64,000 nucleotides of DNA from Aedes albopictus (GCF_035046485.1 NC_085137.1:13297346-13361345), one strand, 5' to 3'; shown: positions 22,301-33,585, counted from the first letter of the stretch. A program made the numbers and translations. Notes: generated by a model from the letters alone, not told the origin.

Positions 22301-23257
22301 TAGGGTGTCCCAGAAAGTATGGGCACAACTTTGTATAGCGAAAATACAATCATTTTCTTAACAAACAACAATTTTTATATTTTTGTATTATTATTCAGAG
22401 CATTTTGATTGATAACTGTGAAGAGTTTATACATCAAAAATGGTTTCTATATGCAGAATGATTAAAATGGAAAAACATCTTTTAAAACTTCTGCACAAAC
22501 TACTTTTTTACGGTTTTGCCAAATATCCAAATTCGAAACATTTTTTTCGAATTCTTTTCGCATGATACATTCAAAAACAAGTTTCCTTAGATGGTTGATT
22601 GATTTTTTTTTATAAAAATATGTTTTTATTGTGCGTACGGATAAATCATAATTTTGAGAAAACTGAAAAAATCGCCTTTTCTATTTTTGGATTAGACATG
22701 CCCACAGACATTCGAGTTTTAAAACATGTTTTGTCGAGAATAAAAACAGTTCAATCTACACTTTATAAAGCTGGAGCATTAATTGAACTTATAGTGAAAT
22801 TAAAATGCAATTTTCTGCATGTTTTGATACATATTAAGAAGCTTGTTTTCAACTATTAGAAAAACGGGTTTTCAAAAATATCGATATTGGTGTTTCAATT
22901 CATTTTTCAGGTTCAAAAGAATATATTTTTAATTCGAACTTAGGGTTGTATAATAGATACGCATGTAGAAATACACGGATATATTTTTTGAAATTTTTAT
23001 CGAGCTTAATTTCATGCGCAGAAAACAATTTATTAAGCGATGTTATTGAAAAATATAGCAATTTGTGCAGAAGTTTTAAAAGGTCTTTCAGGAAATGTTC
23101 TACCGCATTCAAACGAAGTGTGAAATGCAAATTTTAATGATTGGCATTTGATGTTGACATATTAAGGCAGGATATGTGTGAAAATAAAGTTTGTTTATGC
23201 ATCTATTTCCAAATGACAGAGCGGCAAAGTTGTGCCCATACTTTCTGGGACACCCTA
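22301..23257. mobile_element. mariner/Tc1-type fold-back element, 957 bp
   Basis: Ends agggtgtcccagaaagtatg and its complement are perfect over about 32 bp (through gggcacaactttg), flanked by TA. Inverted similarity continues well inward: cttttaaaacttctgcacaaa near 22470 is matched inversely at 23061-23081. Arms are therefore about 200 bp and imperfect. The ORFs in the middle (86 and 63-76 codons) show no DDE transposase motif. Ends of this kind with TA duplications fit mariner/Tc1. Confidence 0.85.
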
Positions 23258-23530
23258 TATGCTATTTCAGCCAGAATGTTGTCTAGAAGATATTAGGAGC
23301 TATTAGAAGACGTGATAGTTATAAACGCTTTGATTTAAACAAGTGAAAACAATACTTAAATACGTGTTTTTTTTTTTTTGAAGAATTGCGGAATTTTTTT
23401 TTCTGATAAAAATATTGTTTCCTGTAGATTTTCAAGCTGCACTCGTTATGAAACTTTTATTAGAATCTTTTGAAACGCTTCAGATGCAAATACTATTTAG
23501 AATGATTGTGGTCGATTTTTTTTTAAATTA

Positions 23531-23777
23531 GGCGGATACAAATTTATTTTTGACTTTTTGTCCCCCCCCCCCCCTTCAAAATTTTTTGGCAAGATTTAGC
23601 ATTTTGAGGGGGCAGATAAAAAAAAATTATCAAAATATCGGGTCTTGCTAGAAATTCTTGAACAAATCCGATGAGTTTTTAATATTTTTCAAATTAATTG
23701 CTATATTTTTTTTTATCCCCCCCTCGACCAGCCAAAGAGTGGTGGGACAAAAAGTGAAATAAATATTTGTAACGGCC
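23531..23777. mobile_element. TTA-flanked MITE
   Basis: The element begins ggcggatacaaatttattt and ends aaataaatatttgtaacggcc, flanked by TTA on both sides (23528-23530, 23778-23780). Next to the ends are gactttttgtccccc and its counterpart. A 3-bp TTA duplication fits PIF/Harbinger-type MITEs. Confidence 0.75.
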
Positions 23778-23957
23778 TTAGATAGTTTTTATCATTTAAT
23801 TTTAAAAATTGTACAATTCGGCTAAACGAATGTCTAGGCAAATTTTCAATTTTTCATTAGCTAATGCAAATCACCTAGAAAGATCCTCCACTGTATTATT
23901 TGACCATAGTAGTCATGAATTTTTCAGCTATATGCATTTAAATCGTTGTATGGACAA

Positions 23958-24091
23958 TAGTCCTGTTCAACGACGTAGGTTGAACTTGCTCGAAGTTGCT
24001 GCATCCTACTCTTACCCATTTGTCAACAAACGGGAAAGAGCGGGATGGAGCAAGTTCGAGCAAGTGCAACCTACGTCGTTGAACAGGACTA
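23958..24091. repeat. Palindromic element with about 60-bp arms
   Basis: The arm tagtcctgttcaacgacgta... is mirrored by ...tacgtcgttgaacaggacta; the apex is around acaaacggg. Both strands read the arm peptide SPVQRRRLNLLE/HLLEL because of the symmetry, which explains the two overlapping ORFs. Probably a MITE. Confidence 0.8.
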
Positions 24092-24765
24092 ATTTCTATT
24101 ATGTCAAGTATTATGTTCATATCTTCTCAGCAGACGATCGTAGACGTATGAACTATGTAACCCTTATTTGAAAGCTCTTTAGATGTACTTTCTAATAAGT
24201 CGATAAAACACATACATTGGCTAAAAATTCGTCTCATTGAATTCTCATAGCTATGATACGTAGTGGATGAAGATGTCAGCAAAAGTGGCTTCTTGCTTAT
24301 GAGAGTTTGAATTTTTGTTTCTTATGGTGTTACGTATTAACCTGGAGGAAACCTGCTTCTCAGCTTTCCACCAAATGTGCCATTCTTAGTCTTTAACTCC
24401 GCATAATAACATTCAAGGCCAACCCATTTGTCCGTAATTTTAAATCCTCTTAGCCTGCATTACCTTCCTTACCGCACTTTAGGTTCATTTATCTTTGCAG
24501 TCAATATCGGTTGGATTGCAATTTTTGCAGGGCTGGTACTTCATCACTACACGGTCGTCGTCACGATGCGCACGCGTGCAATCTCCTCGCCATCATCTTC
24601 GTACGAATCTTAGTAGGCTTTTGCTGCTGCGTGTGCTACTAGGTGCTATCCAGTTTACTTGCTATCGATTCAGGGGGCGTCCGACTGGACTGGAGGAAGT
24701 TGTTCTAGGCATCCTTCTTGGGGAACTTCGTATAAAACACACCACTGAAGCACAACAATTTTAAT
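24092..24765. other. Unassigned sequence
   Basis: Includes a moderately GC-rich stretch (24540-24720). No recognised gene. Confidence 0.3.
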
Positions 24766-24769
24766 TATT

Positions 24770-25005
24770 ACTAGCTGTCCCGGCAAACTTTGTCTTGCCC
24801 GGTTGTAGTGGTTTGACAACTGTTGAGTTCAAAATAGCACCGCACTCTAGATTGATTTTATTTCGGTCGTGTTGATTTCCTTCCCAGCTCATAGAAAAAC
24901 AGTTCTTTATCAATTTTGTTACTTTTCTAGTTGATATTCATAACTTTTTGTACATATAAACACAGCCAAGTAAACTGTCTTTCATTCCGGGTTGAAAATC
25001 AATTC
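24770..25005 (+). mobile_element. Dispersed repeat C, copy 1
   Basis: It begins actagctgtcccggcaaac and runs through accgcactctagattgattt to aaacacagccaagtaaactg. The same blocks in the same order occur at 45695-46016. Elements opening with tagctgacccggcaaac are widespread in insects. This copy lacks the 3' end seen in copy 2. Confidence 0.7.
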
Positions 25006-25640
25006 ATGCTCTAAGGAAGTGCATTCATTCCCGGTTCTCCCCTACACGCACCGTTTGCGCAATTCTACGTTCCATGAAAACGATCAACGCTGGGCTTGGG
25101 GTGCGATCACGAGGGGGAATGGTTTTTCTCGGATTGCTTCGATTGATCTTATGAGAAAATCGATTTTCAACCAGCCAGCCGCAGCGCAAAGCTCTGTGAT
25201 GCCGGTGCGCCTGCGCACTCCAGTCATAATTGAAAAATACGGCAGGGTAGGTATGATGATGGTCGTGCTGCAATTTTGATGGTCTGATGGGGGTATGTGG
25301 GGAGGTGGGGAGATTGTTTTTAATCAGATGGGCACGAAGATATTTACACACAGACACACACGCAAACACCCCGACAATGTGTGGCTGAAGGGCGCCGAGC
25401 CGAGGAGGAGTGAACTTCGTCTTGGGCCGCCCCATCATGATATGATGGCTTGCTGATCACACGGCTGACTGCGCTGCTGCTGATGATGATGATGGCCGTG
25501 CAATAATGTTGTGCCACTGACTGATGAGATAGGACGGGGGAAGGAGCGGGTGCAGATTTGTTTGACGGGTGAGTAGATTCCTACGCGCTGGGTTCATTCA
25601 GTTTTGACCCTTGTGGATTCAGAACGGATCCCGATGGGTG
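25006..25640. other. GC-rich unassigned island
   Basis: Overlapping ORFs of 95 and 137 codons lie on opposite strands with no domains. A short CA tract is at 25347 and a gatgatgatgatgg tract at 25480. Candidate host regulatory DNA; not assigned. Confidence 0.3.
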
Positions 25641-25775
25641 GTTGACTTCACGTTCTTGATTTAGATAACGTCGCCGCCGTATTATGGGAACAGATAGCGA
25701 TCAGCTAAACTACATTGTTCTAAAAGTCGTTGGAATTTACAACAATGTAGGGGTTTTTCCTTGTTTGCTATTCTA

Positions 25776-26205
25776 CAGTGCGAGAAATAAGTATAAAGAC
25801 AGAGCCGTTTTCCGTACAAAATAATCATGTTTAGGGATCAAAATCTCCTTTTCTAGCGATTCGATTGTTATGGAATTTTGTCTGCAACCTTAAAATAACT
25901 AGAATTTTGGCTAGAAATATAAATTATCATCCATGAAAACGTTTATATCGACTTTTCAGATTCAAATAAATATAAAGACACTTATTTCCATATAAAAATG
26001 TGTCTTTATATTTATTTGAATCTGAAAAGTCGATATAAACGTTTTCATGGATGATAATTTATATTTCTAGCCAAAATTCTAGTTATTTTAAGGTTGCAGA
26101 CAAAATTCCATAACAATCGAATCGCTAGAAAAAGAGATTTTGATCCCTAAACATGATTATTTTGGATGGAAAACGGCTCTGTCTTTATACTTATTTCTCG
26201 CACTG
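25776..26205. mobile_element. Near-perfect 430-bp palindrome (TA-flanked fold-back MITE)
   Basis: The left arm, 25776-25981, and right arm, 26000-26205, are each 206 bp and differ at only about three to five positions. The loop is 18 nt. Ends are cagtgcgagaaataagta and its complement, with TA outside (25774-25775, 26206-26207), fitting a Tc1/mariner-type MITE. No ORF. If transcribed it would form a long double-stranded hairpin. Confidence 0.95.
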
Positions 26206-26266
26206 TATTGGGATAACGTTTTCATATTAATCTGAAAGCAGAATGGATTTTCCTTATTTTGTTTTA

Positions 26267-26536
26267 CCGTCTACCCCCCTTAGTTTGAACGACACCTCAT
26301 GCAAAGCAACGGGGTGCATTTTTTTAATTTGAACTTCTAGTAATCCTGTAGGCACCGAAAAACATACTGATGGTAATCCTTTTTGCTGTTCTGTTTTGAT
26401 TCTGCGTTCCGTTTCACTCCGTTCCATGAGCAGAATGATGTTAGAACCATTTTTAGTTTGAACGATGTGCAGATTAGAGGGAGTCAAATTAAAAAGTGTT
26501 CAGATTAGATGAGGTCAAACCAACGGGGGTAGACGG
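26267..26536. mobile_element. TA-flanked MITE, about 270 bp
   Basis: It begins ccgtctaccccccttag and ends ccaacgggggtagacgg, with TA on either side. Internal blocks agtttgaacgacacctcat and ttagtttgaacgatgtgc are direct relatives. No transposase. Confidence 0.75.
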
Positions 26537-26639
26537 TAGTCAAATTTTCTTTAAAAAAATAGTCATTTCTTCTACTATATCGATTATAGAATGAAGAGCA
26601 CGTGTAGTTCCCGTTATTCCTGATCAGTCTATCACAAAA

Positions 26640-26800
26640 CATACTCTATTTAAGAGAATGGCTTTCCGGTCTTGATAAACATAAAAATACTACTATGTTA
26701 TATTCGCCGACGTTTCGGTCCGTTTGGGACCTCTTTCTGAGACTCTAAAAGATTATGTATTAAATCAATAGAACAAAATTATGAACTTTTCAATTTTTAC
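26640..26800 (-). other. Degenerate relative of the hammerhead-like/gaaacgtcg motif
   Basis: On the minus strand 26750-26705 reads tctcagaaagaggtcc-caaac-ggaccGAAACgtcggc. The hairpin and GAAACGTC match the pattern at the other loci, but the 5' core is agaaaga instead of CUGANGA, so ribozyme activity is unlikely. Probably an old Penelope-type terminus. Confidence 0.4.
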
Positions 26801-26829
26801 CGAATAAATAAAAGTATCTCCAACATTTG

Positions 26830-27250
26830 CTGCCCCCACTCGCATAACAGTCCCATTTGCAAAAAGTAAGAATTGAGAAAACAGCATTTGAAGTTTGTAA
26901 ACTTGTTTCCATATAAAACTTTAAAAAATCGCCAAAATTTGAAAAATATTTCGATCATCTTGAAACTTTCACAGATTGCTTTGCATATGAATATATTACT
27001 GTAAAAAATATTACAATCACTACAAAGTTGTTCAGTTTTGTGTCACGTGACACAAAAATCTATAATGGGACAGTTATGCGGGTACTTTTGATATGGGACG
27101 CTCATGACTTGGTATTTTTTTCACACATTGACATAAAAATTCGTAATTTTTATTATTGTTTTTGGAAGTACATCGAAAATGATGACTATTCATAACGTTA
27201 ACTCGAAAGTGATGAAAAGTCAAATGGGACAGTTATGCGAGTGGGGGCAG
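26830..27250. mobile_element. MITE with ctgcccccactcgcataac ends
   Basis: The left end ctgcccccactcgcataac is complemented by gttatgcgagtgggggcag at the right. The motif gggacagttatgcg also occurs internally at 27066. The 4-bp flank tttg is repeated on both sides. No ORF of note. Confidence 0.75.
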
Positions 27251-27589
27251 TTTGGGTGTTGTAGATACCTGAAAGCTTGAGCTAGATTGACCGCCCGTAG
27301 TTGCTACGACAGATCAGCTACACTCAGACAAGGAACCAATAAGATAGCTTCTTGGGACTTTGTGAGTATTGGTGATCTTCTATTTTGGTGCGACAATGGC
27401 CTCTGCAACATCAGGTTGCAGGTCAATGTGGGAAAGGGGAGGGAAATGGTGATTCAATCAAATGTCACCGCAGGCCGTTGAGATCTGTGGACCTGCACAA
27501 GGTCATGCCGTTATATGAGTGTTGATGGCATGGCAATTTTTGGAATAGGGTTCACGCATTGGTGAGTGGATGCCAGGCGTAAAGTGATT
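27251..27589. other. Unassigned sequence
   Basis: A 64-codon ORF at 27287 has no recognised domain. Nothing else seen. Confidence 0.3.
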
Positions 27590-28085
27590 TTTCAAAATCC
27601 TTTCAGAGATTGTTTTTGAAATTCGCCAAGAGATTACAGAAAATCCTTTGAATATGTATTCAGAAATTTCTCTATGCATTCGTTTGGAGAATCTATTGGA
27701 AATTCCTCTATAAAATCTACCAAAAATGTCTTCAGAAATTCTTCGAAACTATCTTTCTAAAAATAATCGTTCGGATATTTTCTTCAGCAATTTGCTTTGA
27801 AATCCATCCTTTTCTACAAAGGATTATTTCAAAGCATCTTGCATGATTTATTTCTGAAATTCCTCCATTGTTTTATAAAACCAATATCCATGAATATGAG
27901 CAGAAATTCATCCAGGTACTTTTTTAAGAATTAGTTCAGAGATTCTTTCAGGATTTTTTTTAAACATATTTACAGACATTTCTCCAGAGATTCCTATAAT
28001 AAAATTTTCAATGATGCCTTCAGAAACTATTCCAGAGTTTTTTAGAAAATGTTTCAAATGGTCCTTCAATAATTCGTACTGGAGC
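27590..28085 (-). repeat. Degenerate 12-bp minisatellite, block 4
   Basis: Diverged aaattcctccattg and gattctttcaggat repeats lie directly upstream of the 11-bp array. Short, without coding content. Confidence 0.65.
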
Positions 28086-28090
28086 TACTT

Positions 28091-28532
28091 TGAAACTGAA
28101 CTGAAACTGAACTGAAACTGAACTGAAACTGAACTGAAACTGAACTGAAACTGAACTGAAACTGAACTGAAACTGAACTGAAACTGAACTGAAACTGAAC
28201 TGAAACTGAACTGAAACTGAACTGAAACTGAACTGAAACTGAACTGAAACTGAACTGAAACTGAACTGAAACTGAACTGAAACTGAACTGAAACTGAACT
28301 GAAACTGAACTGAAACTGAACTGAAACTGAACTGAAACTGAACTGAAACTGAACTGAAACTGAACTGAAACTGAACTGAAACTGAACTGAAACTGAACTG
28401 AAACTGAACTGAAACTGAACTGAAACTGAACTGAAACTGAACTGAAACTGAACTGAAACTGAACTGAAACTGAACTGAAACTGAACTGAAACTGAACTGA
28501 AACTGAAACTCAACTGAAATTGAACTGAAACT
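28091..28532 (-). repeat. 11-bp minisatellite (ctgaactgaaa)n, copy 2
   Basis: About 40 nearly perfect copies of an 11-bp unit. Because 11 is not a multiple of three and the complement unit has no stop in any frame, the minus strand yields a 142-codon ORF of 11-residue repeats (SVSVQFQFSFS). It is the same unit as at 17006-17117, in the opposite orientation. Only the last three units differ, the usual edge decay. Not a gene. Confidence 0.95.
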
Positions 28533-29162
28533 TACGTGTAATGTAGATTTCCAGGAGACTTCAACGATGAGGGAAGCTTCAAGCGACGAACCTTACAACG
28601 TAGAGCATTCCGATATTTTTGTCACTGTCAACCAGTTTCATCGATATTTTCTCAGCTTCACATTCAAACGAACAGAATGACATGTCCCATCGATCTACCC
28701 AAGTGCAGCTCCACGCTGTGGGTGGATTTCAATAAAATCGGTCCATCTTTCGAAGTGCAGCTCGTCTGTTCCCCGGACCAGCCAGCTGGCCGGACACATT
28801 TGTTTAATTGATATCCAGCGCGAGCGAGGTCGCAAATGAACAACGACGACAACCGATGATCGCGCAAAACGACGACGACGACAACGCTGACGGTCACATC
28901 CGCCGCACAAACCGCCGGCCCATTTAAATGAGTACAAATTTTCTTCCAAGGAGAATATAAATTAAATTAAAGCGAAATGCAAACGAAACAAGAACACAAC
29001 ATGCACACGGCTGGTTGCCATTGGAGAGCACTCGGATCGGAACACTTGGCATGGCACTGACTACCCATCAAACTCCGGGCGGAAGCCAAGCGGGAGCGGA
29101 AGGAAGCTGCGCGCCGGCCGGCCGGGATTTTGTACAGTGCGCAGAGCATGGCCTTCCCAATT

Positions 29163-29185
29163 GTATAAATACGCGCATGCATTCA
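29163..29185 (+). promoter_or_regulatory. TATA-like element with possible initiator
   Basis: The sequence ttgtataaatacgcgc is a good TATA box, and gcattcacag lies about 20 bp downstream as a weak initiator. The surrounding CpG-rich DNA fits a promoter, but a chance match in a 64 kb window is likely. Confidence 0.25.
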
Positions 29186-29382
29186 CAGAAATGGCGAATC
29201 GTTCGCGCAAATGTATACAGACAGACACACGAAAAGGTAAAATAATAAAAGATGTGGTTGCCGACAAAAGCGCAGAGCAGAGCGTTCCGTGCGCGGTAGC
29301 AACGTGCAGCTCTGAATTGTCGCTGTCGTCGTCGTAGCATTGTGTATGCAAAAAACCTAAGTTCGTCTCTCTATCCATCGGC

Positions 29383-29715
29383 GTGGTCCAGATTGGCGAC
29401 CTGTCGTGGGAGAATGGCGCGGGAGGATGTTGGGAAGAGGGAACGTGTCGACAGACAGTTTTCATCGGACGGACGCGTCCAGGTCGTCGTCGGTATTTCT
29501 CCTTTGTTCCGTCAAAAAATAGCACTGACTGTTGTTTCGGTGGCGGTGGTTTCTCATCTTGTCATTGCAAGCCAAGCCGCCTAAACTGCGAGAAGAAATG
29601 TTACCCGCAGTACTGGGAAATCAGTTGCAATTGCAATCGGAAGTGGGAGGGTTTTGCCAAATATTTATGTCCGTCCACGTTTAACCTGCCTGATAGGCAA
29701 CGGATGTGCGGATAA
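29383..29715 (+). CDS. Cysteine-rich 110-residue ORF, unrecognised
   Basis: The frame starts MVQIGDLSWENG and has twelve cysteines, eight of them in the last 52 residues (SCHCKPSRLNCEKKC, SCNCNRKWE, LCPST, MCG). It has no signal peptide at its start. An overlapping frame (29342-29584) contains the hydrophobic run IALTVVSVAVVSHLVIASQAA. A frame switch or splice between them could in principle give a secreted cysteine-rich peptide, but no splice site clearly supports this. Most likely a chance ORF in GC-rich DNA; listed because the cysteine density is unusual. No homologue is recognised. Confidence 0.15.
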   Translation: MVQIGDLSWENGAGGCWEEGTCRQTVFIGRTRPGRRRYFSFVPSKNSTDCCFGGGGFSSCHCKPSRLNCEKKCYPQYWEISCNCNRKWEGFAKYLCPSTFNLPDRQRMCG

Positions 29716-29730
29716 AAGTGAGCTCATTTA

Positions 29731-30169
29731 CCGTCTAACGTTGCAGCTGTGGAGATTTACAAAAAATCTAAGCAAATGGATTAAACTATCTTAGGACTTA
29801 GCACTTATGTTGGAATGGTTTTGGAGTTCCTTTTCGCTACAGATGCCCATGGAGTGACATAAGATTTCTCAACTACGTCACTCCCAATGTTGGTATTTCA
29901 ATATACTAAAACATTCACACCAACATATCTACATAACCTAATCAAATCTTACACAATCTGAATCTTGTCGCATTACTCGCTCATAGTGAAAACCAAGTCA
30001 TCCTTTTCCTTGTCCTTTTTATATATCCAACTCCTGGACACTTATGAGGGCGACCTCTTTTTAAGTAGATGTTATATCATCACATCCATTCCTATCCTGG
30101 TAACGGAAGAAATGAGCGTAGCCGGTAATGGAAGTTTTCATGTATTTTCTATTTCAACCTCCGTTTGGG
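29731..30169. other. Unassigned sequence
   Basis: No recognised gene or element. Confidence 0.3.
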
Positions 30170-30171
30170 TA

Positions 30172-30386
30172 CCGTAAACCGGGGTCAAATTGATCTTCGA
30201 GTCGAAATTGATCAGACATATTTCCGTTAGATTAAGCATATTCTAATTATTGTCTTTGCAAGTATCGTGCTGTTGGAATCTGATACTATACGATAATGTT
30301 AAGAAAATTATTAAAAGTATGCTTTATCTAGCGAAAAAACGTCTAATCAATTACGACCCCATGATCAATTTGACCCCAGTTTACGG
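30172..30386. mobile_element. TA-flanked MITE, 215 bp
   Basis: It begins ccgtaaaccggggtcaaatt and ends tgaccccagtttacgg, with TA at 30170-30171 and 30387-30388. The subterminal gatc-ttcgag and its partner are less conserved. Non-coding. Confidence 0.8.
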
Positions 30387-30389
30387 TAA

Positions 30390-31140
30390 CTGTTCATTCC
30401 CAAATAGATATCCATAAGTAATTGGAATAATAGTATTAAAGTTTTTAAAATGCCAACGTACTGTATGCAATCTACGAATTACTCCTTTACAACGCAACGC
30501 AATTTGCTCACTCACATATCGTATTTGCAAGAATTTTTTTTTGAAAAGTATGCATCAATCCACGTTTTCACCCGGTTGACGTCTGAGAAGTGCCGTGTTA
30601 TCTAGAGGACCATGGAAACGAGTACATTTTATGTAAACATGGTATTATTAAGCGTCAAGTGATTGATCTCGTTCATCGGCAGGCACGTTATGTTAATGTC
30701 CTATTGTTTATCCGGATAAGCTTATGCAGGGACAATTATGATTTTGCACAGAGAAGTGAGTCGTAAACAGAGAGAAAGAGAATCATCGTGAGAGCGGGAG
30801 CGAGTGACTTTTATTTTTCATCCCACACTGTGAAAATCCATTATCGTGAAGGTGGATATATCCGTGGAATTTGATCACCCGAGAGAAAAATGTCATAAGT
30901 CTTGATTTTTACGACAACGGAACCTTCAACATCATAAATACCACTAAATGAAATGGTATTCTACGTTTTTAGAGCGAAAATGCGTTGAATATTTAATAAT
31001 AAAAGTATCGTTATATACGTAGATAAGTAGAATGAGTAGATGTCAAAAACGATCGGTGCAATTTTAAAACTCAGGCTAAATAGAAACACACACGAATCAG
31101 AAATTGAACTTGCAAAGCACAGCACTTTTCGAAGCTTTTT
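30390..31140. other. Unassigned AT-rich stretch
   Basis: No recognised gene or element. Confidence 0.3.
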
Positions 31141-31189
31141 TATTTGCAGCTACACATTGCAACTTATGAACACGGTGATCAGAACACCC

Positions 31190-31909
31190 ATTGTGTAACT
31201 GATTCACACTTCTCACTTCTAACTATTTACTCCTCAATACTTCGCACTCCTCGCTCTTCGTTTTTTTTTTCATTTCTCATTCTACACTGCTTACAACCCA
31301 CTACTGATTCATCACTGCTAACTTCTCACATCTCTCTGATTTACACTTCTCGCCACAGACTGATTCAATACTCATTCCTGCTAACTTTTTACTCACTCCT
31401 CATTCCTCCCTCTTCACCGCTTACTTTTCTTTCTTCACTTCTCATGCTTCACTTCATCACACTCTTCACACACAACTTTCCACTGCCCATTCCTTATAGT
31501 TCACATCTCACTTTTCATTGATCACTTCTCGCTACTCAATTTTCACTACTCCACTTTTCATTGCTCGGGCCAAACAGCTCAACTTTTTCTCTTCACTGCT
31601 TACTCGTCATTTCACACAACCTACTACCCACTTCTATCTTCTCACTCTTCACTGCTCGCCTATCTCCATTGCTCACATTTCACTCCTTCACTGCATATTC
31701 CTTGCAGTTCATTCATCGCTCGGCAGTGCTCCATTGCTCACTACTTGCTTCTCACTCCCCACATTACACCGATTACTTTTCACTATTTATTCCTGTGTAC
31801 TCACATCTCACTACTGCGTCTACATTGTTCATTTCTCACTCCTCATTGCTCTCATTTCACTCCTAACTCTTCATGGCTAAATATTTATCTCCTACTAATC
31901 ACTGCACAC
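31190..31909 (+). repeat. CT-rich degenerate minisatellite (ttctcactcctcac)
   Basis: Irregular repeats of cacttctcactcctcattg-type sequence fill the stretch. They continue at 32664-32950 beyond the inserted fold-back. Long ORFs rich in S, L, H and T are translations of this composition. Confidence 0.75.
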
Positions 31910-32662
31910 TAGGGTGGCCCACACTTATATGAAAAACAAACATTTCGAAAAATACCAAGTCTTACCTCCTAAATCAGTTGCTTTGGACTCCCAGAAGCTA
32001 CGTTCAAAATTTGAGCAAAATCGGTTAAGCCTAAGGGGGTGCTCAAAACGCTTGAAGTTTGTATGGGAAAACTTGGCCAAATGTATGAAGAAATTTTAAG
32101 TTTTCGAATTTTGCCGCTAGGTGGCGCTGTATGCGTCCAACAATCAAACCCTTTGGTATTATTGTAGGTGACTATATGCCAGAGAACTTTGTCGAATACC
32201 GCGAAGTGATCCGACGTCTGTGACAAAAGTTATACCCTAGGCAAAGTAAGGCAAAGTATTGAGATTTCATTATTGATATTATTCCTTTACATGTATTGGA
32301 AAAATAACAATAAAGTTTATCCTCACTTTTCCTAGGGTATAACTTTTTTCACAGACGTTGGAGCACTTTGCGGTCTTCGACAAAGTTGTTTGGCATACAG
32401 TCACCTACAATAATATCAAAGGGTTTGATTATTGAACGCTTACAGCGCCACCTAGCGGCAAAATTCGAAAACTTAAAATTTCTGCATACATTTGGCCAAG
32501 TTTTCCCATACAAACTTCAAGCGTTTTGAGCGCCCCCTTAGGCTCAACCAATTTGGCTCAAATTTTGAACGTAGCTCCTGGGAGTTCAAAACAATCGATT
32601 GAGGAGGTAAGACTTGGCATTTTTCGAAGTGTTTGTTTTTCATATAAGTGTGGGCCACCTTA
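31910..32662. mobile_element. hAT-type fold-back element, 753 bp
   Basis: Ends tagggtggcccacacttata and taaggtggcccacacttata (inverted) match the YARNG rule for hAT termini. Flanks ctgcacac (31902-31909) and ctgcactc (32663-32670) form an 8-bp duplication with one mismatch. The inverted arms run about 330 bp and include tttgccgctaggtggcgctg, then meet around a diverged centre near 32260. No transposase; ORFs on both strands mirror each other because of the palindrome. It splits the CT-rich minisatellite. Confidence 0.85.
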
Positions 32663-32663
32663 C

Positions 32664-32950
32664 TGCACTCATTGGCAGGGATGGCACATGACATACTTCT
32701 CAGTGAATGAGCAAGAGTGAACAGTTTCGATTCGAAAATGAGCTGCACTATGCACAGTTTCTGCACAGAATGCCAACCCTGCTCATCGATCATCATTGCC
32801 TCGCCACTCTTCCACACTCCTCCCTCCATTTAACACGCCAGACTCTTCGCTTATCACTCGGCACTGCTCAATTGTCAATCATCACTGATTTACACTCCAC
32901 ACTCATCACAGGTTACTCCTCACAGTTTATTCAAACTTCTCATTCCTAAA
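32664..32950 (+). repeat. CT-rich minisatellite, continuation
   Basis: The same ctcacactcctc-type sequence as before the hAT insertion resumes after about 130 bp of less regular DNA. Confidence 0.6.
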
Positions 32951-33585
32951 CTAAATGCTGAAAAATCGAACAGGGGACAGCTTATGATGTCAAAACTTTC
33001 AAACCCCTATTCTTTTTTTCTCATCCCATAACGCGAATTAGTGTTGAACGGTGTTATGGTTTCTAAAATTTTTGAAAAGTTATATTATGAAAAACCAAGT
33101 GGATTTTTAAAGGAAACTTTCGGAAGGAAATGCTGAATACCTGAATAATTTATGATAGAGTTTATGAAGATGGATATGTTCTTCATAGGATTCCTAAAAA
33201 AATCAAACGGAGGCCGTCAGAAAGATCATCACGAACGAATTTTTAGAGAAATATTGACACTTGAAGGCCCTTTGGATGCGCTTCTGAAGGGCAGCTTTGA
33301 CAATGGGTCGTATGAATAATAAGTAGCGAATTTTACTATTTTACTATACACAAATTTCTAACGACAATTTTTAGGCAAGCAAGATAAATCCAGAACGAAT
33401 CTGCGGATAATCGTGCAAGTGAACCTAGAAAAGGGCAGAAGCAGAAATTTCCTGCAACGATTGCCAACGATTACCATAAGATGCTGTATATTCCAGGTGG
33501 AAGTCGATGAATCTGGGATTTAAAATTCATCCAGAAATTGCTTAAAAAAGAACTTGTACAGAAACTCTGTCAGGCATTTTCTCTG
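32951..33585. other. Unassigned sequence
   Basis: No recognised gene or element. Confidence 0.3.

Larger units (their letters stand above)
28540..29730. other. 1.2 kb GC-rich unique region, possible host regulatory or promoter DNA
   Basis: No transposon termini are seen, and the G+C content is clearly above the surroundings. ORFs up to 154 codons exist on both strands and overlap each other, so composition explains them. The region contains a TATA-like element at 29164 and a cysteine-rich frame at 29383-29715, described separately. It is the longest stretch in the window not explained by repeats. Confidence 0.4.

Noticed and set aside
28085..28513. 142-codon ORF of SVSVQFQFSFS repeats
   Set aside because: It is the translation of an 11-bp minisatellite that has no stop in any frame; there is no coding evidence.
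29061..29525. 154-codon minus ORF as a host gene
   Set aside because: It overlaps several equally long frames in CpG-rich DNA and shows no domain, signal peptide or splice support.
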